Translations under genes and position numbers: made by a program
Part shown: positions 47,752 through 57,420 of the stretch, piece after piece
Layout of the letters: each line of letters starts with the position of its first letter
Position numbering within the stretch: position 1 is the stretch's first letter
The notes under the pieces: generated by a model
Databases searched by the model: none
Told to the model about the DNA's origin: nothing
The model's input: the letters and a program-made list of their open reading frames with translations, nothing else
NCBI RefSeq assembly: GCF_009996845.1
Contig: NZ_JAACYS010000008.1
Span: forward strand, 1 to 64,000
Reading direction: 5' to 3'
Length of the DNA: 64,000 nucleotides
From: Pallidibacillus pasinlerensis
Lineage (GTDB): Bacteria; Bacillota; Bacilli; Bacillales; Caldibacillaceae

Positions 47752-49099
47752 TACTTACACCTTCTTTTCGTTCAACTATTTTTCCTTCGAGATGACCATC
47801 TTTTAATGTTACTGTTATTGTTTCACCGACATTGACATCTTCAATGCTTTTAATAATTTTTTGCTCCTTATTATAGGCAATACTGTAGCCTCTTTCCATA
47901 ATTTTCAAAGGACTCAAAGCATTAAGTGTACTTAACTGGTTGGCAAAAGCTTGATTTTTTTGATTAACTGTCGTTGTTATAACACGATTTAAACGTCTAT
48001 ATAAAGCTTCAATTTTTTGTTTAGATAAATTTAATTGTGTCTCAGGTTGTTGTCTTTTTAAGCGTTGTTCCAAATGTATTAAAGACTGGTTTCCGTCTAA
48101 TATTTTTTGTTTCATTAAACGATTTGCTTCATTAATTGTCCGATCTAAATGTTCAGCTTTTTGCGCATAAAGTTTTTCAGGATAACGAAAGGCATATGAT
48201 CTTTGCAGTCTGTTTAATCGCTCTTTATAAAATGTTAATTTTTCTTTTGTCGCCCTCGTTATACGAACTTTATGATTTATAATTTTTTCAAATAAATCTT
48301 TAATATTTGGTACAGCTAATTCAGCTGCCCCTGTTGGAGTTGGAGCTCTCATATCGGCAACAAAGTCAGCAATCGTTGTATCAGTTTCATGACCAACAGC
48401 TGAGATAATTGGGATTTTTGAGGAGAATATAGCTCTTGCAACAATTTCCTCATTAAATGCCCATAAATCTTCAATTGAGCCACCACCACGGCCGACAATT
48501 AGTACATCTACTTCTTGCCTTTCATTTGCAGTTTCAATCGCTTGAACAATGGATGGTGCAGCTTGTGTACCTTGTACTAGTGCAGGATAAATCATAATTT
48601 TCGCGATTGGATATCTTCGTTTTATCGTAGTAATTATATCACGAATAGCCGCTCCTGTTCGAGATGTAATAACCCCAACAGTTTCTGGATATGGAGGTAA
48701 TGGTCGTTTATGTTCTAATTTAAATAATCCTTCTTGTTCCAGCTTTTCTTTCAATTGTTCATAAGCTAAATATAACGCACCAATTCCTTCTGGTTCCATC
48801 CCTTTAACATATATTTGGTACTGTCCACTTGGTTCATATACGGTAACTTCACCATGTAATAAAACCGTCATACCATCCTCCGGTTCAAAACGAAGATTCC
48901 GTGCAGAGCTAGCAAACATAACCGCTGCAATACGAGCTTTTTTATCTTTTAATGTAAAATACATATGACCACTCGTATGTCGTTTAAAGTTAGAAATTTC
49001 ACCTTTCACATAAATATTTTGCAAATGGGGATCAAAATCAAATTTTCGCTTTATATACTTAGTTAAGGCTTCAACTGTTAAATATTGTTTTTGTTTCAT
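47744..49099 (-). CDS. xseA: Exodeoxyribonuclease VII large subunit
   Basis: A 451-residue catalytic subunit. The N-terminal OB fold (VKGEISNFKRHTSGHMYFTLKD) is followed by the nuclease domain with GVITSRTGAAIRDI, VGRGGGSIEDLWAFN and SAVGHETDTTIADFVAD. A long coiled-coil part runs from about 270 to 410, and a beta tail follows. It degrades single-stranded DNA to short oligonucleotides. It starts just after folD's 3' terminator region. Confidence 0.95.
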   Translation of the reverse strand: MKQKQYLTVEALTKYIKRKFDFDPHLQNIYVKGEISNFKRHTSGHMYFTLKDKKARIAAVMFASSARNLRFEPEDGMTVLLHGEVTVYEPSGQYQIYVKGMEPEGIGALYLAYEQLKEKLEQEGLFKLEHKRPLPPYPETVGVITSRTGAAIRDIITTIKRRYPIAKIMIYPALVQGTQAAPSIVQAIETANERQEVDVLIVGRGGGSIEDLWAFNEEIVARAIFSSKIPIISAVGHETDTTIADFVADMRAPTPTGAAELAVPNIKDLFEKIINHKVRITRATKEKLTFYKERLNRLQRSYAFRYPEKLYAQKAEHLDRTINEANRLMKQKILDGNQSLIHLEQRLKRQQPETQLNLSKQKIEALYRRLNRVITTTVNQKNQAFANQLSTLNALSPLKIMERGYSIAYNKEQKIIKSIEDVNVGETITVTLKDGHLEGKIVERKEGVSNE

Positions 49100-49171
49100 T
49101 GGAATTCCCCTTTAAATAGTTCCTTTGAAAATTAATTTCACATTATACTTACTACATTCTACTAAAAAAAA

Positions 49172-49205
49172 GAGTAGCAGTCACCTAATTAAGGAACTGC
49201 TACTC
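49172..49205 (-). terminator. Intrinsic terminator of folD
   Basis: A perfect 10-bp stem, GAGTAGCAGT (49172-49181) with ACTGCTACTC (49196-49205). On the minus strand TTTTTTTT follows. Confidence 0.9.
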
Positions 49206-49211
49206 ATACGT

Positions 49212-50069
49212 TTATTTACTTTTTTGTATTCTTTCTGCTGCTTTTAACGTATTTTGAAGAAGCATAGTAATTGTCATCGGTCCTACTCCACCAGGAACTG
49301 GTGTAATATAGGATGCTTTATCTTTTACTGCATCGTATAGAACGTCACCACATAAATTTCCATTTTCATCACGATTCATGCCTACATCGATGACAACTGC
49401 TCCATCTTTCACATGTTCAGCTGTAATGAAGTTCGCAATTCCTACAGCACTGACCAAAACATCAGCCTCTCTAGTTACACTCGGCAAATCCTCTGTTTTC
49501 GAATGGCAATAGGTTACTGTTGCATTTTTTTGTAATAATAATTGACCCATCGGCTTGCCAACAATATTACTTCTACCTACAACTACCGCTCTTTTACCAG
49601 TTAAGTCATAATTAATTTCTTCCAGCATAACCATAATCCCGTAAGGTGTACAAGGAATAAATCCATCTTCTCCAATTACTAATTTACCGACATTCACTGG
49701 ATGGAAACCATCAACATCCTTTTCAGCACTTATCGTTTCAATTACAACTTGTGGATCAATATGCTTCGGTAAAGGTAATTGAACTAAAATACCATGTATA
49801 TCTGTATTGTTATTTAATTCTTTAATTTTTCTAATTAAAAAATCTTCAGTAATGTCGCTATCATATTTTTGTAATAAAGAATACATGCCAACTTCTTCAC
49901 AAGCTTTTTGTTTATTACGAACATAACGCTCACTAGCTTGATCGTCACCTACTAAAATAACCGCAAGCCCAGGTTGGATTCCTTTTGCCTTTAATTGTTC
50001 AACTTTCGCTTTAATTTCTTCTCTTTTTTTAGCTGCAATTTCTTTTCCGCTGATGATTTGGCCAGACAT
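49212..50069 (-). CDS. folD: Methylenetetrahydrofolate dehydrogenase / cyclohydrolase
   Basis: A 285-residue bifunctional C1 enzyme interconverting 5,10-methylene-, 5,10-methenyl- and 10-formyl-tetrahydrofolate. The catalytic Tyr/Lys are in [16 protein letters not shown], the substrate region is [12 protein letters not shown], and the NADP fold is [24 protein letters not shown] is the conserved C-terminal motif. It is 20 bases after nusB. Confidence 0.96.
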   Translation of the reverse strand: MSGQIISGKEIAAKKREEIKAKVEQLKAKGIQPGLAVILVGDDQASERYVRNKQKACEEVGMYSLLQKYDSDITEDFLIRKIKELNNNTDIHGILVQLPLPKHIDPQVVIETISAEKDVDGFHPVNVGKLVIGEDGFIPCTPYGIMVMLEEINYDLTGKRAVVVGRSNIVGKPMGQLLLQKNATVTYCHSKTEDLPSVTREADVLVSAVGIANFITAEHVKDGAVVIDVGMNRDENGNLCGDVLYDAVKDKASYITPVPGGVGPMTITMLLQNTLKAAERIQKSK

Positions 50070-50088
50070 AGTAAACCCTCCTGTTAAA

Positions 50089-50484
50089 TTAACGATTTAA
50101 TTCATCTTTAATTTTTGATAAAACACCATTAATGAAACGTCCTGATTTCTCATCGCCGAATCGTTTTCCTAATTCGACTGCCTCGTTTATCGTTACAGCA
50201 ATTGGTACATCATCAATGTATTTCATTTCACTTACCGCAATTCGTAGTACATTGCGGTCTACATTTGCTAAACGCGCTAATGTCCAATTTTCTAAATGTT
50301 TTGAAATAAGCTGATCGATTTCTTCTAAATGATTCATTGTATTAAAAAATAAGTCGTGTAAGAATGTTTCTTCACTAAATCCTTCTTCAACTATATGATC
50401 TAAAGCTGTTTCTGGATCATTCTTTCCTACATCAACTTTAAACATTGCCTGTAATGCTTTTTCTCGGGCTGCCCTTCTACTCAT
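50089..50484 (-). CDS. nusB: Transcription antitermination factor NusB
   Basis: A 131-residue all-helical RNA-binding protein ([17 protein letters not shown], then [22 protein letters not shown] and [20 protein letters not shown]). With NusE it binds boxA and supports rRNA transcription. Two ATGs are in frame. The first (50493) is only one base from AAGGAG, so the second at 50484 is more likely. Its upstream gap (50494-50662) holds the yqhY terminator. Confidence 0.93.
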   Translation of the reverse strand: MSRRAAREKALQAMFKVDVGKNDPETALDHIVEEGFSEETFLHDLFFNTMNHLEEIDQLISKHLENWTLARLANVDRNVLRIAVSEMKYIDDVPIAVTINEAVELGKRFGDEKSGRFINGVLSKIKDELNR

Positions 50485-50624
50485 ATGAGACATACTCCTT
50501 CTTATGTATAAATAAAATTTAAGATTTAATTGTATTAAAAAAGTTTTCTAATAAAACACACAAAAAATAATATCACAATTCCCTTGAAAAAGAAAATACA
50601 GTTAGAAGAATTTCGCAAAAGAAA

Positions 50625-50652
50625 ACAAAGCAGGTAAAATACCCTGCTTTGT
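50625..50652 (-). terminator. Intrinsic terminator after yqhY
   Basis: A perfect 10-bp stem, ACAAAGCAGG (50625-50634) with CCTGCTTTGT (50643-50652). On the minus strand TTTTCTTTTG follows. Confidence 0.85.
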
Positions 50653-50662
50653 AAACGTTTTT

Positions 50663-51055
50663 TTATTCTTCTTCTTTATTATCCTCTAAGTTTTCAAAAT
50701 TAACATTCACAATATGAATGTTAACTTCATCTGTTTCTAATCCTGTCATGTTAAGTAATGCTTGACGGATATTATCTTGAATTTGTTGAGCAACCTTTGG
50801 AATAGAAACTCCATAATTTAATACACAGTAAACATCAATTTTAATTTGATTGTCAGATAAATCTACGCGAATACCTTTTCCGTGATTTTTTCTACCGAAT
50901 CGTTCAGCAACACCAGCTGCAAAATTACCTCTCATTGTAGCGACGCCTTCAATTTCAGACGCAGCAATCCCAGCAATTACTTCAATAACTTCAGGTGCAA
51001 TTTCAATTTTACCTAATTCGTCTTGCACCATTTCTAATGCATTATGTTCTGCCAT
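50663..51055 (-). CDS. yqhY: Asp23/Gls24-family protein YqhY
   Basis: A 130-residue DUF322 protein (IEIAPEVIEVIAGIAASEIEGV, VDVYCVLNYGVSIPKVAQQIQDNI region). In Bacillus it is co-transcribed with accBC and has been linked to control of acetyl-CoA carboxylase/lipid balance. ATG at 51055 has AAGGTGGTG at good spacing; the ATG at 51067 does not. It starts 14 bases after accC. The function is only partly known in the family. Confidence 0.88.
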   Translation of the reverse strand: MAEHNALEMVQDELGKIEIAPEVIEVIAGIAASEIEGVATMRGNFAAGVAERFGRKNHGKGIRVDLSDNQIKIDVYCVLNYGVSIPKVAQQIQDNIRQALLNMTGLETDEVNIHIVNVNFENLEDNKEEE

Positions 51056-51068
51056 TATGTACACCACC

Positions 51069-52427
51069 TTACTTATTATTTTTCATCACATCATACATTT
51101 CTAAAAACTTCGTATTAAATTCACCACTGACAAAGGCAGGATGCTGTAACACTTTTTGATGGAAAGGAATTGTCGTATGAACACCGTCAATAACAAATTC
51201 GTCTAACGCACGTTGCATGCGAGCAATTGCCTCTTTTCTTGTCGGTGCATGGACAATAAGTTTTGCAACCATTGAGTCATAGAATGGAGGTATCGTATAT
51301 CCTTGGTAACACGCAGAATCCACACGTACACCCATTCCTCCTGGAACTAAGTATACATTAATTTTTCCTGGTGATGGCATAAAATTTTTCTCAGGATTTT
51401 CCGCATTGATTCGACATTCAATTGCCCAACCGTTAAAAGTAACATCTTCTTGCTTAACAGATAATGGTTCTCCACTTGCAATACGAATCTGTTCTTTTAT
51501 TAAATCAACGCCTGTAATTAATTCAGTAACAGGATGCTCAACTTGAATTCTTGTATTCATTTCCATGAAATAAAATTGTTTGTTTCGATAATCAAATATA
51601 AACTCAATGGTACCTGCACCGGTATAATTGACAGCTTTGGCTGCTTTAACAGCTGCTTCTCCCATTTTATTCCGTATTTCATCATTTAATGCAGGAGAAG
51701 GTGCTTCTTCGATTAGCTTTTGTAATCTTCGTTGGACAGTACAATCCCTTTCTCCTAAATGAATGACATTACCGTAATTGTCTGCTAAGACTTGTACTTC
51801 AACATGGCGAAAATCTTCAATATATTTTTCTAAATAAACACCTGGGTTACCAAAGGCTGTTAATGCTTCTTGTTGAGTAATATTAATACCTTTAATTAAT
51901 TCTTCTTCATTATACGCGACTCGTATACCTTTACCACCGCCGCCTGCTGTCGCTTTAATAATCACTGGATACCCGATTTCTGAGGCAACTTTTTTCGCTT
52001 CCTCAACATCTTCAACGATTCCATCAGATCCTGGAACAATCGGTACACCTGCTTGTCTCATTGTTTCTCGGGCAACGTCTTTCGTTCCCATTTTTGCAAT
52101 AGCTTCTGCAGTCGGACCAATAAACGTTAGTTGACATTCTTTAACAAGGTTCGCAAAATTTTCGTTTTCAGCTAAAAAGCCGTATCCTGGATGGATTCCA
52201 TCACACCCTGTTAATGTTGCCGCACTTATAATATTTGCCATATTTAAATAACTATCCTGAGATTGTTTCGGACCGATACAAATTGCTTCATCCGCCATTT
52301 GAACATGGAGTGCTTCACCATCTGCTTCTGAATAAACCGCAACCGTTTCAATCCCAAGCTCTTTACAAGCACGGATAATTCGTACGGCAATTTCACCTCT
52401 ATTAGCAATTAATATTTTCTTTAACAC
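51069..52427 (-). CDS. accC: Acetyl-CoA carboxylase biotin carboxylase subunit
   Basis: A 452-residue ATP-grasp enzyme that carboxylates biotin on AccB. The N-terminus is [17 protein letters not shown], the glycine-rich loop is [13 protein letters not shown], bicarbonate/ATP residues are in [18 protein letters not shown], and [14 protein letters not shown] is the catalytic block. The length is normal. It is in the operon accB-accC-yqhY. It could also feed carboxybiotin to the propionyl-type beta subunit at 21-22.7 kb, but that is only an inference. Confidence 0.96.
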   Translation of the reverse strand: MLKKILIANRGEIAVRIIRACKELGIETVAVYSEADGEALHVQMADEAICIGPKQSQDSYLNMANIISAATLTGCDGIHPGYGFLAENENFANLVKECQLTFIGPTAEAIAKMGTKDVARETMRQAGVPIVPGSDGIVEDVEEAKKVASEIGYPVIIKATAGGGGKGIRVAYNEEELIKGINITQQEALTAFGNPGVYLEKYIEDFRHVEVQVLADNYGNVIHLGERDCTVQRRLQKLIEEAPSPALNDEIRNKMGEAAVKAAKAVNYTGAGTIEFIFDYRNKQFYFMEMNTRIQVEHPVTELITGVDLIKEQIRIASGEPLSVKQEDVTFNGWAIECRINAENPEKNFMPSPGKINVYLVPGGMGVRVDSACYQGYTIPPFYDSMVAKLIVHAPTRKEAIARMQRALDEFVIDGVHTTIPFHQKVLQHPAFVSGEFNTKFLEMYDVMKNNK

Positions 52428-52438
52428 AGTACCACCTC

Positions 52439-52963
52439 TTAATTTGTCTTCACTAAAAACAGAGGTTGACCAAATTCAACTAATTGGCCATCTTCAACAA
52501 GAATTTCAACAATTTCTCCCTCTACTTCTGCTTCAATTTCGTTAAATAATTTCATCGCTTCTACAATACAAACAATCGTGTCTGAGTTTACTTTATCGCC
52601 AACTTTTACATATGGCTCGGCATCTGGATTTGGTTTACGATAAAATGTACCGACCATTGGTGATGTAATTTTATGTAAATTTTCATCAACTACTGCACTT
52701 GTTTCTTCTTTTGCTTCAACTTGTTCAACTTTTGGTTGAGCTTGAACTTCAACTGACGGAGTTGCTTGTTCAACTGGTTGAGTTACAGGTTGAGCTACAC
52801 TAGCTACAGCTTCTACTTCTTTCGTTACTGGTTGTTCATTAACGACAACAGATTTATTTTTTTTCATCGTTATTTTTAAACCATCATGCTGTAATTTAAA
52901 TTCATCGAGACTAGATTGATCCACAAGCCTAATTAGTTCACGAATTTCTTGTATTTTTAACAT
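52439..52963 (-). CDS. accB: Biotin carboxyl carrier protein
   Basis: 174 residues: a short N-terminal oligomerisation part ([19 protein letters not shown]), a Val/Gln/Pro-rich linker (about 45-90) and the biotinyl domain with the biotinylated lysine in [13 protein letters not shown]. It carries carboxybiotin between AccC and the carboxyltransferase. It is first in its operon, just after a large gap from the spoIIIA operon end. The 52964-53130 gap holds the spoIIIAH terminator and presumably the acc promoter. Confidence 0.95.
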   Translation of the reverse strand: MLKIQEIRELIRLVDQSSLDEFKLQHDGLKITMKKNKSVVVNEQPVTKEVEAVASVAQPVTQPVEQATPSVEVQAQPKVEQVEAKEETSAVVDENLHKITSPMVGTFYRKPNPDAEPYVKVGDKVNSDTIVCIVEAMKLFNEIEAEVEGEIVEILVEDGQLVEFGQPLFLVKTN

Positions 52964-53069
52964 AATGACACCCCTTATAGATTACTAAAAATTAGTACTA
53001 GCTATTAAAACTATACGATATAATTTTATTTTAGTCCAATAGGAATGTAAATATATTCTTTACAAAATA

Positions 53070-53105
53070 AATACAAGTTTAATCAAATTTGATTAAACTT
53101 GTATT
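53070..53105 (-). terminator. Terminator of the spoIIIA operon
   Basis: An 18-bp inverted repeat with no spacer (53070-53087 with 53088-53105; outer end AATACAAG...CTTGTATT). In RNA the central bases would open as the loop. It lies 25 bases after the spoIIIAH stop, but its tail is not a pure T-run. Confidence 0.75.
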
Positions 53106-53130
53106 ATTATACAAATCTATTTTTAAATAT

Positions 53131-53670
53131 TTATTTTGTTTCTTCTTCATTATTTTCATAAGCAACAGATACGAATGAGCTACCAATTTCCTTTTTTACT
53201 ATTTTAATAATTTCATTGGCATTCGCTTTTGTAGGTTCCATGCCTTTAACAGTAACTAAAACTTCATCATCTTCAACTTGCACAAGGGCATCTTCATAAC
53301 CAAGGTTTGAAACAATTAAAGATTCCACTAGTTTTTCTTTATCCGCAATTTGCTGTATGCGTTCCATCTCATCCTTTGCAGCGCTTTTTTCAGCTGCAGA
53401 TAATTCATTGGATCCTGCCATTTGTTGCAATTCTTCTAATTTTTGACTACGTTCATCTATCATTTGTAGACGAATTTCCTCAAACACTTCATCTTTAGAT
53501 ACTTGGGTAATTGTCGTATTTGTTCCCTCATCTGTATTTTCAGCATTTTGCTCATTATCTACACTAGCTACATCGTTTTTTGGTGGTTCTGCCGTTATAT
53601 AGTAGACTGATAAAACAACGACTAAACTTAACATGGTTAATAACCATACCGTTTGTTTTTTTAACATCAT
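53131..53670 (-). CDS. spoIIIAH: Stage III sporulation protein SpoIIIAH
   Basis: A 179-residue mother-cell membrane protein. One N-terminal membrane helix (TVWLLTMLSLVVVLSVYYI) is followed by a disordered acidic stretch and a YscJ/FliF-like ring-building domain (about 100-179, LVESLIVSNLGYEDALVQVEDDEVLVTV). It pairs with forespore SpoIIQ to form the channel across the engulfment space. GGAGGG is positioned for the ATG at 53670. Confidence 0.94.
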   Translation of the reverse strand: MMLKKQTVWLLTMLSLVVVLSVYYITAEPPKNDVASVDNEQNAENTDEGTNTTITQVSKDEVFEEIRLQMIDERSQKLEELQQMAGSNELSAAEKSAAKDEMERIQQIADKEKLVESLIVSNLGYEDALVQVEDDEVLVTVKGMEPTKANANEIIKIVKKEIGSSFVSVAYENNEEETK

Positions 53671-53729
53671 CAATACTCCCTCCATATTAAATTTGATAAA
53701 TTTATTATTTATAATTAAATATTAAACTT

Positions 53730-54374
53730 TTATTTTTTAGCTAAAACAGATACACGATGACTTGGCACATCTAAAACCCGCATTACCGCTTCAATAATAG
53801 ATTTTTTCACTTGAATATTGTCAGCACCTTTTGCCACTACTAGCACCCCGCGCACTTGGGGTTTTTCAGTTTCACTTACAAGCGGTATTTCTTTATCTCC
53901 TTCGCGAATAACGACAATCTGTTCCTCTGTGGACTGATCTTCCACCTCTCGTTTTCCACCGTTTGAATCGGTTTCACTCGTAATTTGTTTCTTATTAATC
54001 AAATTTTTCTCATAAACTTTCTTTTCAGTTGATTCAAGATTTACTACTATCGTAACGTCCTCTACCCCAATAGCAGATTCTATCGCTTCTTTTAAACGAT
54101 TTTCAAAATGTTCCTCGTATTCTCGCATCGTTGTTGGTTGATTAGTTGCCTTGCCAAATGTTTCCACTTCCTCTATCGGCTCTTCGTCTTCAGATGTTAC
54201 AGGGACTGGATTCGAGGACAAATTATTTTTATTGGAAAAGAAATTGCTAATTAACATAAATGCAATACCAACAACTAGCACAATGATAAAATAATGTTTT
54301 TTTGTTAATTTTTGATCTCCATTAAAGGAAAGTAAGTTTTTCAAAAATGAAAGCGGTCCTTTTTCTTCACTCAT
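53730..54374 (-). CDS. spoIIIAG: Stage III sporulation protein SpoIIIAG
   Basis: A 214-residue protein with one membrane helix (HYFIIVLVVGIAFMLISNF) and an extracytoplasmic ring-building domain (GVEDVTIVVNLESTEKKVYE, VRGVLVVAKGADNIQVKKSI) that forms the large ring of the feeding-tube complex. The frame reaches 54431 but AAAGGGGG stands 11 bases before ATG 54374, right after the spoIIIAF stop. Confidence 0.93.
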   Translation of the reverse strand: MSEEKGPLSFLKNLLSFNGDQKLTKKHYFIIVLVVGIAFMLISNFFSNKNNLSSNPVPVTSEDEEPIEEVETFGKATNQPTTMREYEEHFENRLKEAIESAIGVEDVTIVVNLESTEKKVYEKNLINKKQITSETDSNGGKREVEDQSTEEQIVVIREGDKEIPLVSETEKPQVRGVLVVAKGADNIQVKKSIIEAVMRVLDVPSHRVSVLAKK

Positions 54375-54376
54375 TT

Positions 54377-55009
54377 TTAGTTTTGCCCCCTTTCGATCGT
54401 AATCGCAAGCTTCTCCATATCCACCTCCCACTTGTCAGCTAGAAAACGGGCGATTGGTTCTATATCAGCTTCAAGCTCCTTTTCATCAGGTTGACTTAAA
54501 TTAATTTTTACTTCATCAATTAATTTTACGACTTGTTGTTCTTCGGCTGCCTCTACTAAAGTTATTTGAATGCTTAATAGATTTTCCATTACATCTTCAA
54601 ATTGCAAGGCGGTTTCGTAATCTTCATTGATCACTACTTCTACTTCACTAAATTGATAATCAAATTGTTCCATCAACTCCTTTTCCGTCATTTCTGCTAA
54701 TTGGACAGCCGTTTGTTCTAAAATATATGCATTTTGTTCAGCTTGTATTTCTATTTTCTGATTTTCTATTGAATTTTCTATGTTTGCATTTGTATTTTCG
54801 TCAAAAATTGAGGTTGCACTTTTTAATAAATCTTCAATATCCGATGAAAACAATTTAAAGATTGGACTTAAAATAATTGTTATGAGCAAAAGTCCGATGA
54901 CCATTTTCACATATTTTTGTAGGGAGGTTTGCGGTAATAATAGTTCAACAATAGCCGCTAAAATAATAAATAAAAGTATATTCGTTATCCATTCTGTTAA
55001 AAAATCCAT
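54377..55009 (-). CDS. spoIIIAF: Stage III sporulation protein SpoIIIAF
   Basis: A 210-residue protein with two N-terminal membrane helices (WITNILLFIILAAIVELLLP, MVIGLLLITIILSPIF) and a soluble, Glu-rich C-terminal ring-building-like domain (YQFSEVEVVINEDYE, ESIQITLVEA region). It is an essential mother-cell component of the SpoIIIA-SpoIIQ complex. It starts 13 bases after spoIIIAE. Confidence 0.93.
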   Translation of the reverse strand: MDFLTEWITNILLFIILAAIVELLLPQTSLQKYVKMVIGLLLITIILSPIFKLFSSDIEDLLKSATSIFDENTNANIENSIENQKIEIQAEQNAYILEQTAVQLAEMTEKELMEQFDYQFSEVEVVINEDYETALQFEDVMENLLSIQITLVEAAEEQQVVKLIDEVKINLSQPDEKELEADIEPIARFLADKWEVDMEKLAITIERGQN

Positions 55010-55022
55010 TTCAACACCTGCC

Positions 55023-56234
55023 TTATCGGACCATTAATGTTATATTTCCTGCTAAAATTATGACCGTAATACTTAAGAAAAACATGATCGAAACGATTCC
55101 TAAGGCAGCGAATAGATAAATGATACTTTTTGAAATAATATCAAGACAGGTAATTATCGGTCCTCCACCTAAAGGTTGTAAAAGCGCAGCTGAAAATTTA
55201 TACACAAATGCAATAATTAATATTTTCAACGCTGGAAATAGGACGATAAATAGTAGGATGCCAACACCAGCAAGTCCAATTGTATTTTTTAAAATAATTG
55301 AAGCGCTGATAACCGTATCGGCGGCATCGGTAAACATTCTCCCGACGACAGGAATAAAATTACTAGTCGCAAATTTTGCGGTTTTAATGGCAATGCCATC
55401 AGCAACTGCTGTAACTGAACCTTGAATCGATACAACACTTAAAAACACGGTCATAAAAATACCTAGTAGTCCAATACTCCAGTTCCGTAATAAACTCGCT
55501 AATTTAGTCGCCTTATAATTCGTTGTTAATGTGCTAACAATGCTTAACAAGACGGATAAAAATAGTAACGGTAAAACAACCTTGTCCACAAATATGCCAC
55601 TAATATTCGTTAAAAATAAAATGACCGGGTGAAAAAATCCTGCTGAAATGATACTTCCACTCGTGGCAATCAATGCAAGGAGTAGCGGGATAAATGCAAT
55701 TGTAAAACTGATCATTTGCTGAATCGCATCTGACGCGTACGTAATCGCTGAATGAAAACTGTTTAATGCAAGGATCATTAAGACCATAAATATAACTGCA
55801 TATGCAATCTTACTAACGGTCGTAGTTTCGAAGGCGTTTTGTAAGGATTGTAGAAACATACTTAAAATTGTTAATAAAATTAATGTTCCTAGTAACTTCC
55901 CGTTTAAAATAAGTTCATGAAAAATATATTTAATGGCTCCTAACGTTATTTCTTTAAAGGAGAATTCTCCAGCCTGTTTAATATATTCAACGACGCTTTG
56001 TTTTTCGACCCCAGGTAAAAAGCCACCATATTTATCAATCACTTCATTCCAAAAACTTTCAATTTCATGGAAATCCATCTTATCAATTTGTTCGTTAACT
56101 AAATCCATTGCATTTACTGGATCTTCTCCGTTATATGTTTCTGATTCGTGCGAATTTGCAACGGAACGAACTGGAAAAAAAATCATAAACATGATTCCAA
56201 TTATTAGGGAAAGCAGCCAAATCCTTTGCTTCAT
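55023..56234 (-). CDS. spoIIIAE: Stage III sporulation protein SpoIIIAE
   Basis: A 403-residue polytopic protein, the largest membrane subunit of the complex. A signal-like N-terminus (WLLSLIIGIMFMIFFP) and a soluble part of about 80 residues precede seven or more membrane segments. Typical blocks are FIPVVGRMFTDAADTVISAS and PLGGGPIITCLDIISKS. It may form part of the transport pore. It is complete in length. Confidence 0.94.
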   Translation of the reverse strand: MKQRIWLLSLIIGIMFMIFFPVRSVANSHESETYNGEDPVNAMDLVNEQIDKMDFHEIESFWNEVIDKYGGFLPGVEKQSVVEYIKQAGEFSFKEITLGAIKYIFHELILNGKLLGTLILLTILSMFLQSLQNAFETTTVSKIAYAVIFMVLMILALNSFHSAITYASDAIQQMISFTIAFIPLLLALIATSGSIISAGFFHPVILFLTNISGIFVDKVVLPLLFLSVLLSIVSTLTTNYKATKLASLLRNWSIGLLGIFMTVFLSVVSIQGSVTAVADGIAIKTAKFATSNFIPVVGRMFTDAADTVISASIILKNTIGLAGVGILLFIVLFPALKILIIAFVYKFSAALLQPLGGGPIITCLDIISKSIIYLFAALGIVSIMFFLSITVIILAGNITLMVR

Positions 56235-56267
56235 CTTTTCACCTCAAAATAAGTGTTCGTGCAACTC

Positions 56268-56657
56268 TTAAGATGGAATCATTTTTATAATCATTTCAAT
56301 TAAGATGGTTAATATTGGCACCGCCATTGCTAAAATAACGATTTTACCAGCCATCTCAATTTTAGATGCGATTGAACCTTGACCCGCATCCTTTGTTATT
56401 TGTGAGGAAAATTCCACGATATATGCAATGCCGATGATTTTTAAAATTGTTTCAACATAAACCGAATTTACATTGGCATTAATCGCAATCCTCTCAATCA
56501 TTTGGATTATCATATATATTTGATCGATTAAATAAAGAAATATTACACAACTAGTAAATACGACTAGAAGAAATGCGATATTTGCCTTTTGCTCCTTTAA
56601 AATTAAAGCTAAAAAGGTGGCAACTAAACCAATTCCGATGATTTGTAAAATATCAAT
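56268..56657 (-). CDS. spoIIIAD: Stage III sporulation protein SpoIIIAD, apparent ATT start
   Basis: Reading from ATT at 56657 gives 129 residues with three to four membrane segments (DILQIIGIGLVATFLALIL at the start, KIVILAMAVPILTILIEMII at the end), close to the usual ~130. The first ATG in frame is at 56513 and would remove the first 48 residues, including conserved GLxATFLxLIxKEQK. No ATG, GTG or TTG is in frame in between or back to the spoIIIAC stop. AGGGGGG lies seven bases before the ATT, and the encoded IDILQ aligns with the family N-terminus. So the gene seems to initiate at ATT. Confidence 0.85.
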   Translation of the reverse strand: MDILQIIGIGLVATFLALILKEQKANIAFLLVVFTSCVIFLYLIDQIYMIIQMIERIAINANVNSVYVETILKIIGIAYIVEFSSQITKDAGQGSIASKIEMAGKIVILAMAVPILTILIEMIIKMIPS

Positions 56658-56671
56658 CGAAAAGCCCCCCT

Positions 56672-56878
56672 CTAACCGTTGAAGTAAAACACCGATTTAA
56701 TTTTTTGAAATAAATCATTAACAATAGTAGCAACTTGAAAAAGTATATAAATGAAACCAATGAGCACAACCCATTGGGAGTATTCCTTCTTTCCCGCCTG
56801 ATCTAAGATGGTAACTAAAAATGCAACAATGATTCCGACTCCAGCTATTTTAAAAATTACATCTACATCGATGCCCAT
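56672..56878 (-). CDS. spoIIIAC: Stage III sporulation protein SpoIIIAC
   Basis: A 68-residue membrane protein with two helices (VIFKIAGVGIIVAFLVTIL, VVLIGFIYILFQVATIV). It is related to SpoIIIAD and shares the GIGxxxxFL pattern. It is part of the SpoIIIA complex. It ends 14 bases before the ATT start of spoIIIAD. Confidence 0.93.
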   Translation of the reverse strand: MGIDVDVIFKIAGVGIIVAFLVTILDQAGKKEYSQWVVLIGFIYILFQVATIVNDLFQKIKSVFYFNG

Positions 56879-56904
56879 CGCATTTCCTCCTAATCACAAA
56901 ACAT

Positions 56905-57420
56905 CTACATTAATAAAATGATAATGAACAGTCCGATTAAAAAGCCTAAATTCCGAAACATTTTCCCGTAAGAAGCTTGTTTTTCCCTTGCTTCATCTTC
57001 TTCTCGCTCTAAATGTGTTAAAGCTAAGCGAATCTGCTTTTGTTGTTGCATTAAGTCATGCTTTCCTAACGTTTCCCCGAATTGCTTTAAAATTTCTAGT
57101 TCCGTTGTTTTAAATGCTGTACGTTTCCACACTACTTCTAAGGCTTTATTCCACGCATCACTCGCCGTTGTGTCGGCTTTTATTAAATTCATCGCAAAAT
57201 AATCAAAAATTTCACTGACAGGTCTGCTTATTTGTTTGGCAATCCTTCTAGAGGCTTCATGAAGCGGGGCATGTCCATACATAATTTCAGCTTCAAGACT
57301 TTGTAAAGCAGATCTTAAGATCCGTAGTTGCCTCGTTCGTTCGGATAACGCTTTAGATGCTTCAAAACCAATCCAACTTGTAGCAATGATGATACAGATC
57401 GCTCCGATGATTTTAATCAT
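56905..57420 (-). CDS. spoIIIAB: Stage III sporulation protein SpoIIIAB
   Basis: A 171-residue protein with helices at both ends (IGAICIIIATSWIGFEASK and NLGFLIGLFIIILLM) and a helical, charged middle resembling type II secretion GspF (LRILRSALQSLEAEIMYGHAPLHEA). It probably works with the SpoIIIAA ATPase. It overlaps spoIIIAA by four bases. Confidence 0.94.
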   Translation of the reverse strand: MIKIIGAICIIIATSWIGFEASKALSERTRQLRILRSALQSLEAEIMYGHAPLHEASRRIAKQISRPVSEIFDYFAMNLIKADTTASDAWNKALEVVWKRTAFKTTELEILKQFGETLGKHDLMQQQKQIRLALTHLEREEDEAREKQASYGKMFRNLGFLIGLFIIILLM

